Below, in pieces: positions 26,598-34,906 of a stretch of DNA of 57,706 bases. Each line of letters opens with the position of its first letter. Within the stretch, counting starts at the first letter, position 1. Source of the stretch: an uncultured Pelagibacteraceae bacterium (GTDB lineage Bacteria; Pseudomonadota; Alphaproteobacteria; Pelagibacterales; Pelagibacteraceae); the NCBI GenBank assembly GCA_902609235.1, contig CACLRF010000004.1:1-57706 (forward strand), given 5' to 3'. The notes below the pieces were generated by a model. The model had not been told where the DNA came from, did no database searches, and saw only the letters and a program-made list of their open reading frames with translations. The position numbers and the translations under genes are program-made.

Positions 26598-27773
26598 ATG
26601 AATAAAATTTTTTATTGGTCACCATTTACAACAAGCAAAATCGCTACTGTTAAAGCTGTTATAAATTCAGCGGGATCTTTAAATAAATTTTTCAATAAAA
26701 ATCAACTAAGAATAAGCATAATCGATGCTGTACATGAATGGAAAGATTTTGAAGATGAAATTAAGGAAAAAAAAATTGAATTAATTTTTTTAAACAAATA
26801 TTCAATTCTTAATTCGTTTAAAAAAGATGGATTTATAAGAAGCAGGATTGCATATTTGTATATTTTTTTTAAATCTTTTTTCCCATTAATTAAAATTCTT
26901 CAAGAAAAAAAACCCGATTATCTTATAATTCATTTAATTACATCTTTACCATTAATCTTATTCACATTTAAAAATTTTAAATCGAAATTGATATTAAGAA
27001 TTTCTGGTTTTCCTAAAATGACATTTTTTAGAAAACTTCTTTGGAAGCTAGCTGTTAAAAATATTTATAAAATTTCATGCCCCACTTTTGCTACATATAC
27101 AAATTTGTCTAAGTTTGAATTTTTGAGAGAAAAACTTTGTGTTTTAAATGATCCAATATTAAATATCGATGAAATTCAAAAAATTAAAAATAAAAAAGTT
27201 ATTGTTAATGAAGATATAAATCAAATTATTTCAAAAAAAAAGTATCTCTTATCAGTAGGAAGATTTACAAAACAAAAAAACTACCTTTTTTATTTAAATT
27301 GTATTCCTGAAATTTTAAAATTAGATGAAGAGCTATATTTTTTATTTATTGGTCAAGGAGAAGATAAAAAAAAATTTTTAGAAATTTCAAATAAATTAAA
27401 TATTTCAGATAGAATTTTTATTATAGATCATACAAAAAATGTTCATTATTTTATGAAAAATGCATATGCTTTAGTTTTACCCTCTTTATGGGAAGATCCA
27501 GGATTTGTATTAGTTGAAGCTGGGTATAATGGTTGTCAGGTAATATCAAGTGATTGTCCAAATGGACCTTCTGAAATTATTAGTGATGATGGAGGGTATT
27601 TATTTAAGTCAAATTCGAAAAGTAGTTTAGTTCAAACAATTAGTCATTTTCTAAAAGACACAGAAAAAAACAAATTATCAAAAAAAATTAAATTAAAAAA
27701 AAGATTAAAAAAATTTACTTCTTTTTATCATGCTACAAACTTGAAAAATAAAATTTTAAATTTAAAAGAATAA
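26598..27773 (+). CDS. Glycosyltransferase family 4
   Basis: GT-B fold sugar transferase, 391 residues. LSVGRFTKQKNYLFYL (about 217-232) is the donor-domain start, and EDPGFVLVEAGYNGCQVISSD (in part, about 303-323) is the EX7E-type nucleotide-sugar site. The first 100 residues form the acceptor domain with a hydrophobic patch near 85-115 that may touch the membrane. It ends 10 bases before the dimethylglycine-dehydrogenase-like gene, so the two may be cotranscribed although their roles are unrelated. Confidence 0.82.
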   Translation: MNKIFYWSPFTTSKIATVKAVINSAGSLNKFFNKNQLRISIIDAVHEWKDFEDEIKEKKIELIFLNKYSILNSFKKDGFIRSRIAYLYIFFKSFFPLIKILQEKKPDYLIIHLITSLPLILFTFKNFKSKLILRISGFPKMTFFRKLLWKLAVKNIYKISCPTFATYTNLSKFEFLREKLCVLNDPILNIDEIQKIKNKKVIVNEDINQIISKKKYLLSVGRFTKQKNYLFYLNCIPEILKLDEELYFLFIGQGEDKKKFLEISNKLNISDRIFIIDHTKNVHYFMKNAYALVLPSLWEDPGFVLVEAGYNGCQVISSDCPNGPSEIISDDGGYLFKSNSKSSLVQTISHFLKDTEKNKLSKKIKLKKRLKKFTSFYHATNLKNKILNLKE

Positions 27774-27783
27774 TTTTTAAATA

Positions 27784-30225
27784 ATGAAAAAATTACCTAT
27801 AAATTCTAAAGTGGTTGTAATTGGTGGAGGTGTTGCTGGTTGTTCAGTTGCTTATCATTTAGCAAAATTTGGCTGGAAAGATACCATTTTATTAGAAAGA
27901 GACCTGTTAACATCTGGCACTACTTGGCATGCAGCAGGTTTGGTTGGACAACTTGGGGCAACTGCTACAATTACAAAACTTAGAAAATACTCTTTGAATC
28001 TGTATAAAGAACTTGAAAAAAAAACTGAACTATCAACTGGTTTAAAACAAAATGGTGCTATTACTGTTGCAAGTTCAAAAGAAAGACTTCAAGAATTACT
28101 AAGACAAGCAACTGCTGCTCAACTATTTAATGTTAATGTTGAAGTTTTAGATAAGAAAAAAGTTAAAGATTTGTATCCTGTTATTAATGATCAAGATATT
28201 TTAGGTGGTGTTTATATGCCTGAGGATGGACAGGCAGATCCAGTAGGGGTAACAAACGTATTGGCAAAAGCTGCCAAAACGGAAGGTGTTCAAATATTTG
28301 AAAAAACACCAGTTACTAAAATATTAGTTAAAGATGGCAAGATAAGAGGAGTTGAGACTGTGAATGGTAAAATTGACTGTGAATATGTGGTGCTTGCAAC
28401 TGGAATGTGGTCTAGACAAATTGGCGAAGATATTGGTGTTAGTATTCCTTTATATCCTAATGAACATTTTTATATAATAACAGAACCTATGAAAGATCTT
28501 CCAAAAGATCTTCCAGTTTTAAGAGATTATAATGATAGTCTTTATCTTAAAGAAGATGCTGGAAAAATGCTTGTAGGTATTTTTGAGCCTGGTGCAAAAA
28601 ATGCATTTAAAGATAAAGGAATTGTACCAAATGATTTTTCTTTTGGAGAGTTTCCTGATGATTTTGATCATTTTGAACCATATTTAGAAAAATCTTTCAA
28701 AAGACTTCCAATGTTAGAAACTACAGGAATAAGAAAGTTTTTTTCAGGACCTGAGTCATTTACTCCAGATACACAATACCTATTAGGTGAGACTTCAGAG
28801 GTTAAAAATTTATTTGCTTGTTGTGGTTTTAATAGTATTGGCATCGCAAGTTCAGGAGGTGCGGGGAGAGTAACAGCTGAATGGATGATTAATGGTTATA
28901 TGAATGAAGATTTATATTCATTAGATATTAAAAGATTCCAAAAATTTCATTCAAATAAAAAATTTATAATGAATAGAGTTACTGAAACATTAGGAGATCT
29001 TTATGGTATGCATTGGCCTTATAAGCAACATGAAACTTCAAGAAATCAAAGATTACTACCATACCATGAAGAATTAAAAAAAGTAGGAGCTTGTTTTGGT
29101 CAATCAGGCGAATATGAAAGACCTATGTGGTATACATTAGATAAAACAAAACCAAATTATGAATATAGCTTCAATTATCAAAATTGGTATCCATCAGTTG
29201 AATATGAATGTAAAAATACAATTGAAAATGTTGGCTTATTTGAACTTTCGCCGTTTTCAAAATATGAACTTAAAGGTGATAAAGCTTATGAAGAATTACA
29301 AAGGTTATGTACCGCTAATATAAAAAATGAAATTGGAAAATGCACTTATACTCATATGCTTAATGAGGGTGCTGGAATTGAAACAGATTTAACTGTTGTC
29401 TGTATCAACAAAAATCATTTTAGGATAATAAGTTCTGCAGCTGTAAGAACGCATGATAAAGCACATATACTCAAACATTTATCAAAAGATGTTGAATTTA
29501 AAGATGTTACAGATGATTTTATTTGCTTAGGTGTTTTTGGACCAAAAAGTAGAGATTTGTTGTCAGAAATTTTAAAAGAAGATTTATCTAATGAAAATCT
29601 TAAATTTGGATCAAGTAAAAATATCAAATTAGGATCAATAAATATTTGGTTACAAAGACTTTCTTATATAGGTGAGTTAGGTTATGAAATTTATGTAAAG
29701 TATAAATATGCTAATAAAATTTATAATTTAATTACTGAAATTGGAGAAAAATTTAAACTTTCCCACTGTGGTGCACACACAATGGATATAATGAGAATGG
29801 AAAGCGGATTTTTACATTGGGGACACGACATATCGCCTGAGGAAAATCAATATCAAGCAGGTTTAAATTTTACGATCAGCTATAAAAAACCTTATAATTT
29901 TATTGGCAGAGAAGAACTGCTTAAAATTAAAAATCAAAAACAATATAAAAGATTTATAATGCTTTGCTTAAAGAATAGCACACCAGGGAATCCATTATTA
30001 CTTCATGAAGAGCCAATTTATTTAAATAATAAAATTATTGGAAAAACTACTTCGGGTAATTATTCGTTTAATTATAATAAAAATATTTCATTTGGTTATA
30101 TAAATTCAAATTTATCAAATATTGAGTTAAGTAAATTAGAGTTATTTATCGAAATTGAAAAAAAAAAATATCAAGCAGAAATACTCTTAAACCCTTTAAA
30201 ATCAAGTAACTTTAAAATAATTTAA
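27784..30225 (+). CDS. Dimethylglycine/sarcosine dehydrogenase-like FAD and folate protein
   Basis: FAD-dependent demethylase that probably passes one-carbon units to tetrahydrofolate, 813 residues, cytoplasmic. Domains in order: FAD-binding DAO domain (residues 1-370, GGGVAG at 14-19), linker domain (about 375-430), then a GcvT-type folate domain and its C-terminal barrel (about 430-810). His49 in TSGTTWHAAGL fits the covalent flavin-attachment histidine of dimethylglycine and sarcosine dehydrogenases. It should act on dimethylglycine, sarcosine or a similar N-methyl amine from glycine betaine, in line with the betaine-type binding protein at 56663. Choice of substrate is not settled. It is surrounded by glycan genes. 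Confidence 0.85.
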   Translation: MKKLPINSKVVVIGGGVAGCSVAYHLAKFGWKDTILLERDLLTSGTTWHAAGLVGQLGATATITKLRKYSLNLYKELEKKTELSTGLKQNGAITVASSKERLQELLRQATAAQLFNVNVEVLDKKKVKDLYPVINDQDILGGVYMPEDGQADPVGVTNVLAKAAKTEGVQIFEKTPVTKILVKDGKIRGVETVNGKIDCEYVVLATGMWSRQIGEDIGVSIPLYPNEHFYIITEPMKDLPKDLPVLRDYNDSLYLKEDAGKMLVGIFEPGAKNAFKDKGIVPNDFSFGEFPDDFDHFEPYLEKSFKRLPMLETTGIRKFFSGPESFTPDTQYLLGETSEVKNLFACCGFNSIGIASSGGAGRVTAEWMINGYMNEDLYSLDIKRFQKFHSNKKFIMNRVTETLGDLYGMHWPYKQHETSRNQRLLPYHEELKKVGACFGQSGEYERPMWYTLDKTKPNYEYSFNYQNWYPSVEYECKNTIENVGLFELSPFSKYELKGDKAYEELQRLCTANIKNEIGKCTYTHMLNEGAGIETDLTVVCINKNHFRIISSAAVRTHDKAHILKHLSKDVEFKDVTDDFICLGVFGPKSRDLLSEILKEDLSNENLKFGSSKNIKLGSINIWLQRLSYIGELGYEIYVKYKYANKIYNLITEIGEKFKLSHCGAHTMDIMRMESGFLHWGHDISPEENQYQAGLNFTISYKKPYNFIGREELLKIKNQKQYKRFIMLCLKNSTPGNPLLLHEEPIYLNNKIIGKTTSGNYSFNYNKNISFGYINSNLSNIELSKLELFIEIEKKKYQAEILLNPLKSSNFKII

Positions 30226-30271
30226 ATAATATTAAATTGTTTTTTTTCTAATAACTGATTTAATTAAGACA

Positions 30272-30484
30272 ATGAAAAAATCTCAATCTAAAAAAATTGA
30301 CTACAAAATTAAAATCGATCAAAATTTTATTTTTAATAATAAAGTTAAAAGAACTACTGATATAAATATTCTATTAAATAGAGTTAGGCAAAAAAATAAA
30401 AGCGATTTAAAGAAAAGATTAATATTTTCAATTTCTCTTATTGGCATTCTATCTTTATTAAGTATCATGGTAATTGTTAATTAG
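30272..30484 (+). CDS. Small tail-anchored membrane protein, unknown function
   Basis: A 70-residue lysine-rich protein with one hydrophobic helix at the C-terminus (about 50-68). Residues 30-50 (DINILLNRVRQKNKSDLKKR) align without gaps with the 65-residue protein at 15278, so the two look like distant paralogues. The N-terminal part differs and is strongly basic. It sits 46 bases behind the dehydrogenase gene and 32 bases before a glycosyltransferase gene. I do not recognise the family and give no function. Confidence 0.55.
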   Translation: MKKSQSKKIDYKIKIDQNFIFNNKVKRTTDINILLNRVRQKNKSDLKKRLIFSISLIGILSLLSIMVIVN

Positions 30485-30516
30485 TTAATTTAGTTTACCA
30501 ATGAAAATTAATATTT

Positions 30517-31575
30517 ATGAAAAAAGTTAATATTACCTATCTGCTACCTGAAATGAAAGGAGCATCTGGTGGTGCAAAAGTAATTTATAATCATTCTTTA
30601 ATTTTAAATAGCATAAATAAAAATGTTAATTCTAAAATAGTTCATTTAAAAAAAAATTTTTTATACAAACTAGAACAATCATTATCAAAGAGAATTAAAC
30701 TATTTGAAAAAAAATATTCTGGCTGGGATGGAAAAAAAATGAAAATAAGTAAAAAATTTAGGCCAAAAAAAAATTGGCATGATGATAAGATTCTTGTTGG
30801 AGATAATCTAAATTTTGATGGAAAAAAAGATTTTGTTATCATTCCTGAAATATGGGCACATTTTGCAACTGATCTTAAGTTTGCTGAAAAAGGAATAAAT
30901 TATGCTATTTTTGTTCAAGGTTTCTATCATATGTACTCTACAAATAATTTTGTTAGTTTAAAAAAATCTTACGAAGATGCTAGACTAATAATCACAACAT
31001 CAAAATATAGCATCAGTTACTTAAGAACTATGTTTCCAAAAATTAGAAAAAAAATTTTTAAAGTTAATTTATCTATAGATAATAAGAAATTTAAGATTAA
31101 AAAAAAAACAAACCTAATAACATACATGCCTAGAAAGTTACCTGAACATTCGAATTTATTACTTTTTTTTTTAAAGAACTTATTACCTAAAAATTGGAAA
31201 ATTTTACCACTAATTAATGTTTCGGAAAAAGAATTAATACATACACTATCAATTTCGAAAATATTTTTATCATTTTCAAATTTTGAAGGTATGGGAATCC
31301 CACCAATAGAAGCTGCTCTTTCTGGAAATAAAGTCATTGGTTACGTGGGGGGAGGAGGATCAGAATATTGGAGAAAACCTATTTTTATAAAAGTTGAAAG
31401 TGGAGAAATAGAGGATTTTGCAAAAAAAATTATTCATAATATAAAAACTTATAAAAACAGCTGGATAAAAAAAACAAAAAAAAAACGTTTACAACTTTCT
31501 AATTATTATTCTAAAAAATCGGAAAAAGAGTCTTTAATTCTCTTATCAAATAAAATTTTCAAATTTTTTGATTAA
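30517..31575 (+). CDS. Glycosyltransferase family 4-like protein
   Basis: A 352-residue GT-B type protein. The start YLLPEMKGASGGAKVIYNHSL (in part) is the glycine-rich acceptor-domain loop, and the C-terminal segment FEGMGIPPIEAALSGNKVIG (about 257-276) is the EX7E-like donor site. The middle is lysine-rich and hard to classify. It is the last gene before the tRNA and lies with the surface-glycan genes. Sugar and acceptor are unknown. Confidence 0.75.
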   Translation: MKKVNITYLLPEMKGASGGAKVIYNHSLILNSINKNVNSKIVHLKKNFLYKLEQSLSKRIKLFEKKYSGWDGKKMKISKKFRPKKNWHDDKILVGDNLNFDGKKDFVIIPEIWAHFATDLKFAEKGINYAIFVQGFYHMYSTNNFVSLKKSYEDARLIITTSKYSISYLRTMFPKIRKKIFKVNLSIDNKKFKIKKKTNLITYMPRKLPEHSNLLLFFLKNLLPKNWKILPLINVSEKELIHTLSISKIFLSFSNFEGMGIPPIEAALSGNKVIGYVGGGGSEYWRKPIFIKVESGEIEDFAKKIIHNIKTYKNSWIKKTKKKRLQLSNYYSKKSEKESLILLSNKIFKFFD

Positions 31576-31589
31576 ATTTAAAAACTTGA

Positions 31590-31617
31590 TTGCACAAAAA
31601 ATTAAAACCATTATAAA
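31590..31617 (+). promoter_or_regulatory. Promoter of the tRNA-Met gene
   Basis: TTGCAC (31590-31595) and TATAAA (31612-31617) are 16 bases apart. The predicted start near 31624 leaves about 10 bases of leader before the mature tRNA end at 31634. The -10 box is good and the -35 box is weak. Confidence 0.45.
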
Positions 31618-31633
31618 TCGAAATGAATTTAAT

Positions 31634-31710
31634 GGCGGGGTAGCTCAGTTGGTTAGAGCGCAGGACTCATAAGCCTGAGGTCAGTGGTTCGATCCCACTT
31701 CCCGCTACCA
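31634..31710 (+). tRNA. tRNA-Met (CAT), elongator type
   Basis: A 77-base cloverleaf with encoded CCA. Acceptor arm GGCGGGG pairs with TCCCGCT (G-U at both ends), D stem GCTC/GAGC, anticodon loop CTCATAA, T arm AGTGG-TTCGATC-CCACT. The D stem and the G1-U72 pair exclude the initiator tRNA. The closing pair of the anticodon stem is an A-G mismatch. A CAT tRNA can also be the lysidine-modified tRNA-Ile, which I consider less likely because the acceptor arm follows the elongator-Met pattern. Confidence 0.9.
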
Positions 31711-31744
31711 TTTAATAATAATACAAATTAATATTAAATTTTTT
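31711..31744 (+). terminator. AT-only hairpin with T-run behind the tRNA
   Basis: TTTAATA (31711-31717) and TATTAAA (31732-31738) form a 7-pair stem followed by T residues (31739-31744). It starts at the base after the CCA end. With no G-C pairs it is a weak terminator candidate. Confidence 0.3.
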
Positions 31745-31749
31745 ATTAT

Positions 31750-32454
31750 TTAGCTTAAAATTTTTTTTAATTTTATTAAACTCATAGTTTGATTAAGAGG
31801 TAATTTAGTTTTAGAGTTAGCCTTAATCTTCATAATTTTTTTATTATATTTTTTTGCAAATTGGAAAACAGACTGTGATTTACCACCAACATTAAGAATA
31901 CCTTTTTTTCCAATAACCTTAGGTAAAATTTTAATTAAATCTTCATGATACATAAAGTTTGATTTTAAATTTGAGTAAGCATTTTTGTAGGGAAAAGGTT
32001 TTTCAGTCATAGTTATTCTCAATATTAATGAATTTTTATACATTGAAACTGCACATTCTCCTCCTAATTTTGATAAACCATAATTATTAAATGGCTTTAC
32101 AGAATCTTTCTCTGAATAATTACCCTTTTTTCCTTCGTAAACATAACCTGTTGAAAAATAAATTAATTTAATATCATTTTTTTCACATACTTTAGTTATG
32201 TTTGCAGTTCCAATAATATTTAAATCAATACTTTTAGAGATATTTTTTTCATGAATATCCATGGGCCTAGATAATCCAGCGCAATGCATAATAATATTAG
32301 GTTTTATTTTTTTTACTATTTTTTCAATAGAAGCAATATTTAAAATATTACATTGTTTTTTTGACGCAAAAAATAAATTCAGGGATTTATTTTTTTGTTT
32401 TAATATTTTAGAAAATCGACCTTCTCCTCCTGTAACTAAAATTTTTTTTTTCAT
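31750..32454 (-). CDS. rmlD: dTDP-4-dehydrorhamnose reductase-like protein, short form
   Basis: Last step of dTDP-L-rhamnose synthesis: NADPH reduction of the 4-keto sugar. The protein has the nucleotide-binding start LVTGGEGRFSKIL and the catalytic YGLSKLGGE (Tyr-x3-Lys, about residues 125-133), with SEKDSVKPFNNYG before it, typical of RmlD. At 234 residues it is 50 or so shorter than usual. The glycine motif is atypical (GGEGRF instead of GxxGxxG). It closes the rmlBACD order on the minus strand and lies 4 bases behind rmlC. It could also be a related sugar-nucleotide reductase. Confidence 0.72.
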   Translation of the reverse strand: MKKKILVTGGEGRFSKILKQKNKSLNLFFASKKQCNILNIASIEKIVKKIKPNIIMHCAGLSRPMDIHEKNISKSIDLNIIGTANITKVCEKNDIKLIYFSTGYVYEGKKGNYSEKDSVKPFNNYGLSKLGGECAVSMYKNSLILRITMTEKPFPYKNAYSNLKSNFMYHEDLIKILPKVIGKKGILNVGGKSQSVFQFAKKYNKKIMKIKANSKTKLPLNQTMSLIKLKKILS

Positions 32455-32458
32455 TTAA

Positions 32459-32973
32459 TTATTTTTTAATAAATTGTTTTAGTGACATGGCGTTTTTATC
32501 TTTTTTCGAAATAATTATTTTTTTTAAGGGCCAATTAATATTTAATTCTTTATCATTAAATTGAATTACTTTTTCACTAGTTGAATTACGATATTGAGTA
32601 CAACTGTAAACAACATAATTTTCATTTTCGAGCGCCTGAAAGCCGTGAGCAAACCCAGGTGGAATATAAACTGATTTTGAATTTTTTTCACTTAGGGTAC
32701 ATTGATAATATTGTCCAAAAGTTTTTGAATTCTTTCTAAGATCTACAGCAACATCAAAAATTTTACCTTTTATAACTGACACAAATTTTCCCTGTGAATT
32801 TTTTTTTGTAAATGTAATCCTCTAATTACATTTTTTTTTGAAAACGACATAACCAGAAAAGGAAATTGTTTATTAATTTTTTTTTCTCTAATTATCTCTT
32901 TAAAATAACCTCTCTTATCTTTGAAAGATTTATTTTGAATTATAAATAAATCTTTAAATTTAGTTTTTATCAT
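32459..32973 (-). pseudogene. rmlC: dTDP-4-dehydrorhamnose 3,5-epimerase, frameshifted in a poly-A run
   Basis: RmlC epimerises C3 and C5 of dTDP-4-keto-6-deoxyglucose. The N-terminal part (32973 down to about 32802) gives FKDLFIIQNKSFKDKRGYF and NVIRGLHLQKK, including the catalytic-region histidine in RGLH. The rest (about 32780 to 32459) continues in another frame with KGKIFDVAVDLRKNSKTFG and VYIPPGFAHGF. The break falls in a run of nine A residues (coding strand; T run at 32799-32807). One more A restores an unbroken protein of about 171 residues, reading QKKNSQGKFVSVIKGK. Both halves are otherwise well conserved, so this is a very recent mutation, a sequencing error, or a site of transcriptional slippage. 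Confidence 0.85.
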
Positions 32974-32976
32974 AAT

Positions 32977-33843
32977 TTAAGTAATAATTTTTTTAAGGTA
33001 TTTTGAATATTGACAATTTCCATAGAATTTAATTGAAGCCATAATTTCTTTCTTTGTTATCCATTTATTATTTAAAGAAATTTCTTCAAGACAAGCTATT
33101 TTAAAACCTTGTTGATTTTCAATTGCAGACACAAAATTACTAGTTTTATAAAAATCTTCAATTGATCCAGTATCCAGCCACGCACCACCTCTACCAATAA
33201 ATTCTGCAGACAAATTTTTTCTTTTTTTATATTGATTCAATAAATCAGTAATCTCTAGTTCATTTCTTTTTGAGGGTTTTAATTTTTTAGAATATTTAAC
33301 AACATTATTATCAAAAAAGTAAAGCCCTGTAACAGCTAAGTTAGAGACAAATTTTTTAGGTTTCTCTTTAATTAATGAAATTTTATTTTTTCTAATTTTT
33401 GCAACACCAAATTTTTCTGGGTCTAAAACTTTATGAAGGATTACTTTAGCTCCTTTATTTATTTTAATACATCTGTTCAACATTTTTGATAATGATTGAC
33501 CATAAAAAAAATTGTCACCTAAAATCATGGCTACGCTTTGTTTTTTTATGAAATTTTCTCCTAAAATAAAAGCATCAGGAAGTCCTCGTGGTTTATCTTG
33601 TTCAATATAAGTAATTTTTATTCCTAATTTTTTTCCATCGGGAATGATCATTCTATACTGATCTATTTGACCCTTATTAACAATTATTAAAATATCTTTA
33701 ATTTTAGCAAGCATTAAGATTGAAAGAGGGTAAAAAATTAATGGTTTATCGTAAATTGGAAGTAATTGCTTGTTAACAGCTTTTGTTAATGGACTCATTC
33801 TTGTCCCCATTCCACCAGCTAAAATAATTCCCTTTTTAATCAT
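32977..33843 (-). CDS. rmlA: Glucose-1-phosphate thymidylyltransferase
   Basis: First step of dTDP-rhamnose synthesis: glucose 1-phosphate and dTTP to dTDP-glucose and pyrophosphate. The 288 residues match the family. GIILAGGMGTRMSPLTKAVNKQLLP (in part, from residue 5) holds the nucleotide and pyrophosphate loop, LGDNFFYG (about 108-115) the metal-binding aspartate, and GGAWLDTGS (about 219-227) the sugar contacts. One oddity: the usual GGSGTRLxP reads GGMGTRMSP. It overlaps rmlB by 8 bases, and rmlC starts 3 bases after its stop. Confidence 0.93.
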   Translation of the reverse strand: MIKKGIILAGGMGTRMSPLTKAVNKQLLPIYDKPLIFYPLSILMLAKIKDILIIVNKGQIDQYRMIIPDGKKLGIKITYIEQDKPRGLPDAFILGENFIKKQSVAMILGDNFFYGQSLSKMLNRCIKINKGAKVILHKVLDPEKFGVAKIRKNKISLIKEKPKKFVSNLAVTGLYFFDNNVVKYSKKLKPSKRNELEITDLLNQYKKRKNLSAEFIGRGGAWLDTGSIEDFYKTSNFVSAIENQQGFKIACLEEISLNNKWITKKEIMASIKFYGNCQYSKYLKKIIT

Positions 33844-34852
33844 TTGAACCCAATCTTTTTATAATATCTTTTTTTGAAATCGATTTATAATATTTTTTAT
33901 TGTTATTGTACCAATCAAAAGTTAACTTTATTCCTTTTTCAAAGCTGGTTTTAGGTTTCCATTTTAATTTATTTTTAATTTTATTGCTATTAAGTGCGTA
34001 TCTTATGTCGTGACCTGGACGATCTTTAACAAAATTAATCTTTATATTTTTACCCAGTGAATGTAACTGATTTGAAACTTTAATAAGCTTTTTGCAAACT
34101 TCTAAATTATTAAGATTTTTATTTGAGCCTATATTATAAAATTCACCTAGTTTTCCTTTTTGAAACACTTTAATTAATGCTTCGCAATGATCTTTAACAT
34201 AAATCCATTCTCTTGAATTAGTACCTTTGCCATATATAGGTAAAGGCTTATTATTTAAAATGTTATAAATTAATTTTGGTATTAATTTTTCTGGATGTTG
34301 TTTAGGACCATAATTATTTGAACAATTAGTTACTATTGCTGGAATTTTATATGTTCTTACGTAAGCACTTACCAAATGATCTGAAGCAGCTTTGCTTGCA
34401 GCGTAGGGTGAGCTAGGCTGATAAGGATATTTTTCATGTGATCTTCCAGTTAAAATGTCGCCATAAACCTCGTCAGTTGAGATATGAATTAATTTTGATT
34501 TATTAAATTTTGAATAATTTTTAAAATTTTCTAAAAGATTATAAACCCCAACAACATTGCTTTGAATAAAACTATCAGGATTATCAATCGACCTATCAAC
34601 ATGAGTTTCTGCTGCTAAGTTAAATATACCAATTGGTTTATATCTAAATAAGATATTTTTAAATTTCTTATTTTTTATATCAAGTTTAATAAACTTATAT
34701 TTTTTTGATTTCTTAAATTCTTTAACGTTATAAATGTTAGATGAATATGTGGCTTTATCTACATTAATAACATTAAAATTTTTTTTTAATAAAAGTTCAA
34801 TAAGATTGCTACCAATAAAACCTAACCCACCTGTAACTATGATTTTTTTCAT
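33836..34852 (-). CDS. rmlB: dTDP-glucose 4,6-dehydratase
   Basis: Second step of dTDP-rhamnose synthesis. Short-chain dehydrogenase fold, 338 residues. NAD loop TGGLGFIGSN (about 7-16), HISTDEVYGD (about 122-131; Asp and Glu are the dehydration pair) and the Tyr-x3-Lys in SPYAASKAASDH (about 148-159) are intact. It is the first gene of the minus-strand rmlBACD operon. It starts 54 bases from the likely ATG of the divergent glycosyltransferase gene, which may use the rhamnose. Confidence 0.93.
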   Translation of the reverse strand: MKKIIVTGGLGFIGSNLIELLLKKNFNVINVDKATYSSNIYNVKEFKKSKKYKFIKLDIKNKKFKNILFRYKPIGIFNLAAETHVDRSIDNPDSFIQSNVVGVYNLLENFKNYSKFNKSKLIHISTDEVYGDILTGRSHEKYPYQPSSPYAASKAASDHLVSAYVRTYKIPAIVTNCSNNYGPKQHPEKLIPKLIYNILNNKPLPIYGKGTNSREWIYVKDHCEALIKVFQKGKLGEFYNIGSNKNLNNLEVCKKLIKVSNQLHSLGKNIKINFVKDRPGHDIRYALNSNKIKNKLKWKPKTSFEKGIKLTFDWYNNNKKYYKSISKKDIIKRLGSND

Positions 34853-34906
34853 TATTTGATTTTTACATTACAAAAAAGTGTTAGTATAGTTGTATATACA
34901 CATATC

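Noticed and set aside
31634..31749. tRNA-Met as an integration site
   Set aside because: I saw no copy of the tRNA 3' end elsewhere in the window and no integrase gene.
34856..34906. Upstream extension of the GT2 gene to 34856
   Set aside because: It would leave 3 bases between divergent genes. The family starts at the strand after the ATG at 34907.
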